NCBI RefSeq assembly: GCF_011090165.1
Contig: NZ_JAADJT010000001.1
Coordinates: 930,001 to 994,000, forward strand
Reading direction: 5' to 3'
Origin: Duganella aceris
Lineage (GTDB): Bacteria; Pseudomonadota; Gammaproteobacteria; Burkholderiales; Burkholderiaceae_D
DNA length: 64,000 nt
Shown piece after piece: positions 50,311 through 62,300 of the stretch (positions within the stretch are counted from its first letter, which is position 1; each line of letters begins with the position of its first letter). The notes beneath the pieces were generated by a model. It saw only the letters and a program-made list of their open reading frames with translations. It did no database searches and was not told the origin of the DNA. Position numbers and translations under genes: made by a program.

Positions 50311-53300
50311 ATGAGTAAGCAAGAATCTACATATCGGTCCGTATTATTTATCGACGCGGGCGTGGCCGACGCGCAGCAATTGATCGCCGGCGCGGCCGAC
50401 GATGTGCTGGTGGTGAAGCTGGCCGCCTGGCGCGACGGCGTCGAGCAGATCGCCGACGTGCTGCGCCGCCACCAGGGCCTGGACAGCATCCAGATCGTCT
50501 CGCACGGCGAGGCCGGCCGGCTGCAACTGGGCACCGCGACGCTGGACCAGGCGCATCTGGACCACTACGCCGCCGCGCTGAATGAATGGGGCGGCGCGCT
50601 GCGCGACGGCGGCGACCTGCTGATCTATGGCTGCGACGTGGCGCAGGGCACGCTGGGCACCGCCTTCGTCGACGCGCTGGCGTTGGCCAGCGGCGCCGAC
50701 GTGGCCGCCTCGACCGACCTGACCGGCGCCCACGGCAACTGGGACCTGGAATACAGCACCGGCGTCATCCAGGCCGCCTCGGCCATCGGCGCCGCGGCGC
50801 AGCAGGGGTACGCGGGCGACCTGGGGCTGGTCAACAACGGCGTCAACGGCACCATCACCTTCAACACCGCCAGCGACGTGGTGCTGCTCAACGCCAGCGG
50901 CCTGGCCGCCGGCGCCGTGGTCCACGTCGACAACGTCGCCAGCAGCGGACTGGACCTGTACGCGCAAAGCAGCAACGGCGGCGGCGTCACGGTGCTCAAC
51001 GCCAACGGCAACAGCCTGATCGGTCTGCCGCTGAGCGACGACCGCCTGACCGTCAATGGCTCGCTGCTGTCGTGGGTGAATTACGTCGACCTGCGCGCCA
51101 ACAGCGGCGTGTTCGACATGGTCAGCCTGAAGCTGGGCAGCGGCGGCTTGCTCGGCAACCTGCTGGGCACCGTGGTCTATACCGTCTACGCGCTGGACGC
51201 GAACTACCAGCCGACCGGGGTCGGAGTCTCGCTGCTGAGCCTGGTGATCAACGAATACGGCCTGCTGAACTTCGCCTCGATGGCCAACTTCAAGGGCATC
51301 TACGGCGTGCGCATCGTCAATCCGCTGGGCCTGGAGGTCGGCATCGACGACGTGACGATCGCCAACGCGCGCCCGGCCAACAGCGTCACCTCGGCCGCCT
51401 ACGACGCCGGCGCCGGCGTGCTGACCATCAGCGCCACCGGCATCAACAGCGGCGACGCCATCGATCCGGGCAAGTTCACCGTCACCGGCCAGGGCGGCGC
51501 CACCTATACGCTGACCTCGCCCGTGGTCAGCGCCGCCAGCGCCACCTCGGTGTCGATCACGCTGAACGCGGCCGACAAGCTGGCCATCGGCGGCATCCTG
51601 AACAAGAACGGCGCCGCCGGCGTCGACGGCACCAGCTTCAACCTGGCGGCGGCGGCCAACTGGGACGGCAACCTCAGCGGTGGCCAGGACCTGACCGGCA
51701 ACCCGATCACGGTCAGCAACGTGCAGCTGCCGACCATCACCTCGGCCAGCTACAACGCCACCACCCATGTGCTGACCGTCAGCGGCAGCAACCTGGTCGG
51801 CGTCAGCGGCGCGGCCAACGACATCACCGTGGCCGCGCTGTCGCTGCGGGGCGAGGGCGGCGTATCGCGCGCGCTGAGCACCACCGGCAACGTGGAAGTC
51901 AGCAGCGCCACTTCGTTCTCGGTGACGCTGTCCGGCGCCGACATCGCCGCCGTCGAGCTGCTGCTCAACAAGAGCGGCACCCAGTCGGCCGGCGGCACCA
52001 CCTACCTGCTGTCGGCCGGCGACGACTGGAACAGCAGCATCGGCAACACCAGCATCGCCGTCAGCGGCGCGCTGGTGGTGGTGGGCAACGTCGCCAACAG
52101 CGCGCCGACCATCACCGGCGCGGCCGCCGCCGGCGTCGGCGACAACGCCACGCTGCAGCCGTTCGGCAACGTCACCGTGGCCGACATCAACGGCGACAAC
52201 GTCAGCATGACCATCAGCTACAACGGCGCCAACGGCACCCTGAGCGGCGGCGGGCTGTCCGGCAGCGCCGGCAGCTACACGCTCAGCGCCGCCACTCCGG
52301 CCGCGCTGACGGCGCAGCTCAAGGCGCTGGTGTTCACGCCGACCGCCAACCAGGCCGCCGTCGGCGTCGGCGTCAACACCACCTTCACGCTGACCGCGAC
52401 CGACAGCAACGGCGCCGCCAGCGCCGCCAACAGCAGCACCGTGATCACCGCCACCTCGGTCAACGACGCGCCGCAGTTCAGCGGCACGGCGGCCGGGCAG
52501 GGCATGGCCGCCGGCGGCAGCGTGCATCCGTTCGGCGCCGTGGTGCTGAGCGATCCGGACGTCGGCGCTTCGGTGATCGTCACCATCACGCCGGACAGCG
52601 CGGCCAAGGGCGCGTTCACGCCGGCCTCGCTGAGCGCGTCGGGCTTCAGCACCGTCGACGGCGGCGTCACCTATACCCACGCGGCGGCGGCGCCGGGCGC
52701 GGCGCAGGCGGCGCTGCAGGCGCTGGTGTATCAAAGCACGGCCGGCATGAACGCCACCACCACCTTCACCGTCAGCATCAATGACGGCAGCGTCATCGTC
52801 AGCAACAGCGCCACCAGCGTGGTCTCGGCCACCAGCAGCGCCACCGTCGCGCTGACGGTCGCCTTCTCCAACGACAGCGGCGTCAGCAACAGCGACCTGA
52901 TCACCAAGTTCGCGGCGCAAACCATTTCCGGCACGCTCAGCGCCGGCCTGGCGGCCGGCGAGTCGGTCCAGGTCTCGCTCGACAACGGCGCCACCTGGAG
53001 CACCGCCAGCGCCGGCGTCGGCGCCAGCAGCTGGCAGCTGGCCGGCCAGACGCTGAGCGGCGCCGGCACGCTGCAGGTGCGCGTCACCAATATCGGCGGC
53101 AGCGGCACGCCGCTGAGCGTCGGCTACGCGCTCGACACCACGGCGCCGACCACCACCGGCGCCAGCGTCGCGTTCTCCGCCGACACCGGCGCCAGCCCCA
53201 CCGACCTGGTCACCAGGACGGCGGCGCAGAACATCAGCGGCACGCTGAGCGCCAACCTGGCGGCCAGCGAGCATGTCGAAGTTTCGCTCGACAACGGCGC

Positions 53301-56300
53301 CACCTGGAGCACCGCCAGCGGCAGCGCCGGCAGCAACGCCTGGGCGCTGGCCGGGCAAACCATCAGCGGCGCGAATACCCTGCAGGTGCGGGTGGTCGAC
53401 GCGGCCGGCAACGCCGGCGCCGCGACCAGCTCCGCCTACGCGCTCGACACCAGTGCGCCGAGCGTCTCGTTGAGCAGCAATGTCGGCGTGCTGAAAAGCG
53501 GCGAGAGCGCGCTGATCACGGTCACCTTCAGCGAGGCGCCGTCCGGCCTCGCCTTGGGCGACTTCAGCGCCACCGGCGGCACGCTGGCCAACCTCGTGGC
53601 GACCGCCAACCCCAACGTCTACACGGTGGAGTTCACCCCCAACGCCGGCTTGAGCGGCCTGCTGGGCAGCGTCGCGCTGACCGCCGGCAGCTACACCGAC
53701 CTGGCCGGCAACAACGGCGGCGGCGCCACCTCGGCCAACATCTCGATCACCACGCTGGGGCCGAGCGTGCTGATCACCAGCGACGCGGCGACGCTGAAAA
53801 CCGGCGAGACCGCCCACATCACCTTCACCTTCAGCAGCGTGCCGGTGGGCTTCGCCGCCAACGACGTCAGCGTCAGCGGCGGCGCGCTCAGCGGCCTGGC
53901 GGTCACCGCCAATCCGCTGGTGTACACGGCGTTGTTCACGCCCGGCGCCAACGTCAGCGCCAACGCCACCATCAGCGTCGCCGGCGGCAGCTACACCGAT
54001 GTGCCGGGCAACCAGGGCGGCGGCGCCTCCTCGCTGCCGATCGCGGTCGACACCAAGGCGCCGACGCTGGCCATCACCAGCGACCTGGCGGCGGTGCACA
54101 GCGGCGACGTCGCCAACATCACCTTCACCTTCAGCGAACTGCCGCTGGGCTTCACCTCCGGCGACATCGTCACCACCGGCGGCACGCTGAGCGGCTTCAC
54201 GGTCGGCGCCAACCCGCTGGTGTACACGGCGGTGTTCACGCCGGACGCCGGCGTGGCCGGCGCCGCCGCCAGCATCACCGTCACCGGCGGCGGCTACACC
54301 GACCTGGCCGGCAACGCCGGCATCGCCGGCGCCACGCCGTCGATCAGCATCGATACGCTGGCGCCGACGGTGGTGGCGTCGACGGTGGCGTTTTCCGCCG
54401 ACACCGGCGCCAGCAACACCGACCTGGTGACGCGCACGGCGGCGCAGACCGTCAGCGGCACGCTCAACGCCGCCTTGTCGGCGGGCGAGGTGGTGCAGGT
54501 GTCGCTGGACCACGGCCAGACCTGGGTCAACGCCAGCGCCGCCGTCGGCGCCACCACCTGGTCGCTGGGCGGCCGCATGCTGGCCGGCAGCGATACGCTG
54601 CAGGTGCGCGTCAACGACGCCGTCGGCAACCACGGCGCGGTGTTCAGCGCCGCCTATGTGCTCGACACCACCGCGCCGACGGTGACCCTGAGCAGCAACG
54701 CCGCCGCGCTGCGCGCCGGCCAGAGCGCCAACCTGACCTTCACCTTCAGCGAGGCGCCGTCCAACTTCAGCACCGCCTCGCTGGACGTCGCCGGCGGCAG
54801 CGTCGGCGGGCTGGCGGCCACCGGCGATCCGCTGGTGTACACCGCCGTGTTCACGCCGACCGCCGGCCAGTCCGGCATCAACGCCACGGTCGCGGTCAAG
54901 GCCGCCGGCTACGCCGACCTGGCGGGCAACAACGGCCAGGCCAGCGCCACGGTCCCGATCGCGGTCAACACCGCGTTGCCGACGCTGGCCATCACCAGCA
55001 ACGCGGCGGCGCTGAAGAGCGGCGAGACGGCGCAGATCAGCTTCACCTTCAGCCAGACCCCGAGCGGCTTCGACGCCAGCGACATCACGGTGGCCAACGG
55101 CGCGCTGAGCGGCCTGACCGCCACCGCCAATCCGCTGGTGTACACCGCGCTGTTCACGCCGGCCGCCGGCCTGGCGTCGGGCGCGGCGACCATCAGCGTG
55201 GCCGCCGCCTCGTACAACGACGTGTTCGGCAATAGCGGTGGCGGCGGCAGCATGCTGCCGATCGGCATCGACACGCTGGCGCCGTCGGTGGCGATCAGCA
55301 GCAGCGCCGGCGCGGTCAAGGCCGGCGAAACGGCGGTGATCAGCTTCACCTTCAGCGAAACCCCGGTCGGCTTCACGGCCGGCGACATCGTCACCACCGG
55401 CGGCACCCTGAGCGGGCTGGCGGTCAGCGCCAATCCGCTGGTGTACACCGCGCTGTTCACCCCCACCGCCGGGCTGCAGAACACCTCGGCCAGCATCACC
55501 ATCGCCGGCGGCGCCTACACCGACCTGGCCGGCAACGGCGCCACCGCGTCGTCGACGCCGTCGCTGAGCATCGACACGCAGGCGCCCACGGCGGTCGCCA
55601 ACCTGGTGCTGTTCTCGGCCGACAACGGCGGCAGCGCCACCGACCTGGTGACCAATGTCGCGGCGCAGACCATCAGCGGCACGCTGGCCAGCGCGCTCGG
55701 CGCCGGCGAGATCGTCGAGGTCTCGCTGAACAACGGCGCCAGCTGGAGCAGCGCCAGCGTCGGCGCCGGCAACAGCTGGACCCTGGCCGGGCAGACGCTG
55801 AGCGCCAGCAATGTGCTGCAGGTGCGCGTCAGCGACGCCGCCGGCAACCACGGCGCCGCGTATGCGGTCGGCTATGTGCTGGACACGCAGGCGCCGACGG
55901 CGGTGGTCACCAGCAGCGCCGCCGCGCTCAAGGCCGGCGAGACCGCCACCATCAGCTTCACCTTCAGCGAAGCGCCGGTGGGCTTCTCGGTGGCCGACCT
56001 GAGCGTCAACGGCGGCACGCTGAGCGGCTTTGCCGCCAGCGCCAATCCGCTGGTGTACACCGCCGTCTTCACCCCGACCGCCGGGGTCGACGGCGGCAGC
56101 GGCGTGGTCTCGATCACGGCCGGCGGCTACACCGACCTGGCCGGCAATGCCGGCGCCGGCGCCACGCTGCCGGCGATCGCGATCGACACCCAGGCGCCCG
56201 CCACCAGCGGCGCCTCGGTGGTGTTTTCCAGCGACAGCGGCAGCGCCGGCGACCTGGTCACCAACGTCGCGGCGCAAAACCTGAGCGGCACCGTCAGCGC

Positions 56301-59300
56301 CAATCTGCAGGCCGGCGAGGTGGTCGAAGTCTCGCTCAACAACGGCGCCAGCTGGATCGCCGCCAGCGCCGCCACCGGCGGCAACGCCTGGTCGCTGGCG
56401 GGTCAGACGCTGGCGTCCGGCGCCGGCCAGCAGGTGCAGGTGCGCGTCAGCGACGCCGCCGGCAACCACGGCGCCGCCTACGGCGCCGGCTACACGCTGG
56501 ACCAGGCCGCGCCGACGCTGAGCATCGCCAGCAGCAAGGCGGTGCTGAACAGCGCCGACGCGCCGCTGATCACCTTCACCTTCAGCGAAGCGCCGGTCGG
56601 CTTCGACGCCACCGACATCACGGTCGGCGGCGGCGCCCTGAGCGGCTTCACCGCCACCGCCAATCCGCTGGTGTACACCGCCGTCTTCACGCCGCAGGCC
56701 GGACAGGCGGCCGGCGTCGGCACCATCGCGGTGGCGGCCGGCGCCTACGCCGACCTGGCCGGCAACGCCGGCCTGGCCGCCGCCGTGACGCCGCTGAGCT
56801 ACGCGACGGTGGCGCCGGGCCTGGCGATCAGCAGCAGCAGCAGCGCGCTCAAGGCCGGCGAGACCGCCACCATCAGCTTCAAGTTCAGCGCCGCGCCGGT
56901 GGGCTTCGCGGCGGACGACATCGTCGTCAGCGGCGGCACGCTGAGCGGCCTGGCCGCCACCGCCGACCCGCTGGTCTACAGCGCGGTGTTCACGCCGAGC
57001 GCCGGCCTGGCCGCCGGCAACGCCGCCATCAGCGTCGCCTCCGGCCTGTTCACCGACGCCCAGCTGAACGCCGGCGTCGGCGGCAGCATGGCGCCGATCC
57101 ACATCGACACGGTGGCGCCGACGCTGACCATCGCCAGCAGCGCGGCCGCGCTCAACGGCGCCGGCACCGCGCTGATCACCTTCAGCTTCAGCGAAGCGCC
57201 GGCGGTGTTCAGCCTGGGCGACATCGCTGTCAGCAACGGCGCCTTGAGCGGCCTGACGCAAACCGCCAACCCGCTGGTCTACACCGCCGTGTTCACGCCG
57301 GCCGCCAACGTCGCCGCCGGCAACGCGGTGATCAGCGTGGCCGCCGGCGCCTATGCCGACCTGGCCGGCAACGGCGGCCTGGCCGGCGCGCCGCCAAGCA
57401 TCAGCGTCGACACGCTGGCGCCGGCGCTGGTCGGCGGCAGCGTGCTGTTCTCGGCCGATACCGGCAGCAGCAACACCGACCTGATCACCCGCACCGCCGC
57501 GCAAACCATCGGCGGCACGCTGAGCGGCGGCGTGCTGGCCGCCGGCGACGTGGTCGAGGTGTCGCTGAACAACGGCGTCGACTGGATCGCCGCCACCGGC
57601 GCCGGCAACGGCTGGTCGCTGACCGGCCAGACGCTGAGCGGCTCCGGCACGCTGCAGGTGCGCGTCAGCGACGCCGCCGGCAACCATGGCGCCGTCAGCA
57701 GCCACGCCTACGTGCTCGACACCACCGCGCCGACGGTCACGGTCGGCAGCGACCTGGCCAGCCTGCGCACCGGCCAGTCGGCCACCATCAGCTTCACCTT
57801 CAGCGAGGCGCCGGCCGGCTTCGCGCTGGGCGACCTGATCGCCAGCGGCGGCACGCTGAGCGGCTTCACCGCCACCGCCAACCCGCTGGTGTACACGGTG
57901 CTGCTGACGCCGACGCCCGGCTACACCGGCGCCGCCTCGGTCACGCTGGGCAACAACCTGTATGCGGACGCCGCCGGCAATACCGGCAGCGGCGGCGCCA
58001 CGCCGTCGATCAGCGTCGACACGCTGGCGCCGAGCCTGAGCATCGTCTCCAGCGCCAGCGCGCTGAAGATCGGCGAGACCGCCACCATCACCTTCACCTT
58101 CAGCGACGCGCCGCTGGGCTTCTCGCTGGCCGACATCAGCGCCGCCAACGGCACCCTGAGCGGCCTCGCCGCCAGCGCCGATCCGCTGGTGTACACCGCC
58201 ACCTTCACCCCGACCGCCGGCACCGCAAGCGCCAGCACCACGATCAGCGTCGCCGCCGGCCTGTACACCGACCTGGCCGGCAACCCCGGCGCCGTCGCCA
58301 GCAGCGGCGCCATCGCCATCGATACGCTGGCGCCGGCCACCACCGGCGCCACCGTCGCGTTCTCGGCCGACAACGGCGCCAGCGGCAGCGACCTGGTGAC
58401 CAACGCCTTGTCGCAGGTGATCAGCGGCACGCTGTCGGCGCCGCTGGCCGCCGGCGAGCAGGTGCAGGTCTCGCTCGACAACGGCGCGCACTGGCTGCCG
58501 GCGCTGGCCTCGGCCGGCAGCAACCTGTGGGCGCTGTCGCCGCAACTGCTGTCCGGCAGCGGCACGCTGCAGGTGCGGGTCGCCGACGCCGCCGGCAACA
58601 CTGGCGCCGCCTTCAGCGCCGGCTACGTGCTGGACCTGGTGGCGCCGACCATGACCGTCACCAGCAGCGCCGCCGCCGTCAAGGCCGGCGAGGCGGCCAC
58701 GCTGACCTTCACCTTCAGCGAAGCGCCGAGCGGCTTCACCCAGGCCGACCTGGTGCCGCTCAACGGCACGCTGAGCGGCTTCGCCGTCGGCGCCGATCCG
58801 CGCGTCTACACCGCGCTGTTCACGCCCAACGCGGGCCTGGGCGGCGCCCTGGCCGGCGTCACGCTGGCGGCCGGCCTGTACACCGATGTGGCGGGCAACG
58901 CCGGCGCCGCCGTGGCGTCGCCGCTGATCGCGGTCGACACCGCGCCGCCGGCGCTGCTGATCACCAGCAGCGCGGCCAACCTGAAGATCGGCGAGCTGGC
59001 CACCATCACCTTCACGTTCAGCGAAGCGCCGCTGGGCTTCACCGGCGCCGACGTCGCCGTCACCGGCGGCACCCTCAGCGGCTTCGGCCTGACCGCCAAT
59101 CCGCTGGTCTACACCGCGCTGTTCACGCCGACCCCCGGCGTGGCCGGCGGCAGCGCCAGCATCACCGTCGGCGGCGGCAGCTACCTCGACGCGGCCGGTA
59201 ACGCCGGCCTGGCGGCGGCGGTCGCGCCGATCGCCTTCAGCACGCTGGCGCCGACCACCGGCGGCGCCACGGTGGTGTTCTCCGCCGACACCGGCGCCAG

Positions 59301-62300
59301 CCCGACCGACCTGCTGACCAACAACCCGCTGCAAACCATTTCCGGCACGGTCAACGCCAACCTGGCCGCCGGCGAGATCGTCGAGGTCTCGTTCGACAAC
59401 GGCGTCAGCTGGACCAGCGCGGTCAGCGCCCCCGGCGCCAACGGCTGGTCGCTGGCGCCGATGCTGCTGAGCGGCAGCGGCACGCTGCAGGTGCGCGTCA
59501 CCGACGCCGCCAACAACCACGGCGCGGCCACCACGCTGGCGTTCGTGCTCGATACCCTGGCGCCGGGCGTCGCCATCACCTCCAGCGCCGCGACGCTGAA
59601 GGCCGGCGACAGCGCCACGCTGACCTTCACCTTCAGCGAGGCGCCGCAGGGCTTCGTCGACACCGACCTGGTGCTGGCCGGCGGCACGCTCAGCGGCTTC
59701 GCCGCCAGCGCCAATCCGCGCGTCTACACCGCCGTGTTCACGCCGACGCCGGGCTACAGCGGCGCCGCCGGCGTGCTGTTGCCGGCCGGCGCCTACACCG
59801 ACGCCGCCGGCAACCTCGGCGTCGGCGCCAGCGGTCCCGCCATCAGCATCGACGCCCAGCCGCCGACGCTGGTCATCACCAGCAGCAGCGCGGCGCTGAA
59901 GGCCGGCGACACGGCGCTGATCAGCTTCACCTTCAGCGAGGCGCCGCTGGGCTTCGCGGTCGGCGACGTCACGGTCGGCGGCGGCACGCTGAGCGGCTTC
60001 ACCGTCAGCGCCAATCCGCTGGTGTACACCGCCGTGTTCACGCCGACCGCCGGCCTGGCCGCCGGCGCCGCCGTGATCAGCGTCGCGGCCAACGTCTACG
60101 GCGACGCGGCCGGCAACAGCGGCGGCGCCGGCGGCTCGCCGTCGGTCGCCATCGACACGCTAGCGCCGGCCGCCGTCAGCGGCACGCCGTCGTTCTCCGC
60201 CGACACCGGCAGCAGCGGCACCGACCTGGTGACCTCGACGGCGGCGCAAATCGTCAGCGGCACGCTGTCGGCGCCGATGGCCGCCGGCGACACGGTGATG
60301 GTCTCGTTCGACGACGGCGCCAACTGGATCCAGGCGGTGACCTCGGTCGGCGCCAGCAGCTGGTCGCTGGGCCACACGCTGAGCGGCAGCGGCGTGCTGC
60401 GGGTGCGCGTGCTCGACGCCGCCGGCAACCACAGCGCCGACACCGCCACCGCCTACGCCTTCGACCAGTCGGTGCCGACGGTCATCATCAGCAGCAATAT
60501 GGCGACCGCCAACGGCGTCACCCCGGCCATCATCAGCTTCACCTTCAGCGAAGCGCCGACCGGCTTCGGCGCCGGCGACGTCGTCGTCGCCGGCGGCACG
60601 CTGGGACCGATCACCGCCAGCGCCAACCCGCTGGTGTACACCGCGACCTTCACGCCGACCTCGGGCGTCGCCAGCGGCAGCGCCACCATCAGCGTCACCG
60701 GCGGCTACGCCGACGCCGCCGGCAACAACGGCAGCGCCGGCACCATCCCGTCGCTGCAGATCGACACCGTGGCGCCGACCGCCACCGCCGGCGGCGTCCA
60801 GCTGCTGAACGACAGCGGCACCTCCGGCGACCTGATCACCAACAACCCGTCGCAGGACGTGAGCGGCACGCTGAGCGCGCCGCTGGCCGCCGGCGATGTG
60901 GTGCAGGTTTCGCTGAACAACGGCGCCAGCTGGGCCACGGCCAGCGTCAGCGGCACCAGCTGGACGCTGGCCGGCGTGACGCTGGCCGGCAGCGGCACGC
61001 TGCTGGTGCGGGTGGCCGACGCCGCCGGCAACGCCAGCACCGCCAGCGCGACGCCGTTCGTGGTCGACACCCAGGCGCCGACGGTGACCATCAGCAGCAG
61101 CAACGCCGCGCTGAGCGCCGGCCAGAGCGCGGTGCTGACGCTGACGCTGAGCGACGCCGGCGTGCTGACGCTGGCCGACGTCATCGTCAGCGGCGGCACG
61201 CTGAGCAACTTCAGCGGCAGCGGCACCAGCTACACCGTGACGCTGACGCCGGCCGCCGACAGCACCGTCCCGGTGTCGGTCAGCGTGGCGGGCCATCTGT
61301 TCTCGGATGCCGCCGGCAACGCCAACGTGGCCGCCACGCCGCTGGTGTTGGCGGTCAACACCACGCCGCCGCAGGCCGGCACGCCGACCCTGGTGGACGG
61401 GGTGCAGATCCGCACGCTGGACGGCATCGACGCGCGCACCGGCCTGGCCACGCGCGCCTTCTCGGTGCCGGTGGTCACCAGCACCCGGCCGGAGGACACC
61501 AGCACCGAACACGCCACGCTGGCCGACATCCCGATCGGCATCGCGCCCAACGCGCAGGGCGTGGGCACCACGCTGACCGTCAGCCTGCCGGTGGGCGTGG
61601 GCTTCGAGGCCAGCGGCCCGGCCTCGCTGCTGAGCGGCGGCATGGCGCTGACCGACCTGATCGGCCGCATCGACGACCACACGGCCGCCGGGCAGGCGAC
61701 GCAGGCGATGATGGAATCGCAGGCGCGCCAGTATCTGGCCGGCCTGGACGCGGCGGTGCAGCAGCAGCACGCCACGCTGACGCTGAACGCCGCCGGCGTC
61801 GCCGACGGCGCCACCATCCTGGTCAACGGCGACGCGCTGGCGCCGTCCGGCGGCCCGCGCCAGGGCGATCTCGCGCCCGGCGCGACTTCGATCGAACTGG
61901 TGGTCGACGCCCGCCTGCTGCCGCCCGGCATCGGGCTGCAGATGGATCACATCGATTTCGCCGCGATCATCGGCACCGCCACGGTGAGCGGCGGCGCCGG
62001 CAAGAACTTCATCATCGGCGACGGCGCGGCGCAGCACATCGTGCTGACCACCGGCAGCGACGACGACACGCTGTTCGGCAACGACGGCGACGATGTGCTG
62101 GGCAGCGCCGCCGGCAACGACCATCTGGACGGCGGCAACGGCAACGACATCCTGTTCGCCGGCCGCGGCAACGATGTGCTGGCCGGCGGCGCCGGCGGCG
62201 ACGTGCTGCAGGGCGGCCGCAGCGACAGCGGCCAGTGGCAGTTCTATCTGAAGGACGGCAAGGTGGTGGGCCAGCACCAGATGGCGCTGACCGGCGCCGG

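Noticed and set aside
50344-59520. Open reading frame of over 3,000 codons antisense to the adhesin
   Set aside because: It mirrors the repetitive GC-rich codon pattern of the sense gene; its translation is low-complexity Gly/Ala/Arg/Val with no domain, and the sense frame has clear Ig-like, RTX and DUF4347 modules.
52840-61371. CRISPR-like regular repeats
   Set aside because: The 303-base period is coding, units diverge in the manner of protein modules, and no short direct repeats with unique spacers or cas genes exist.
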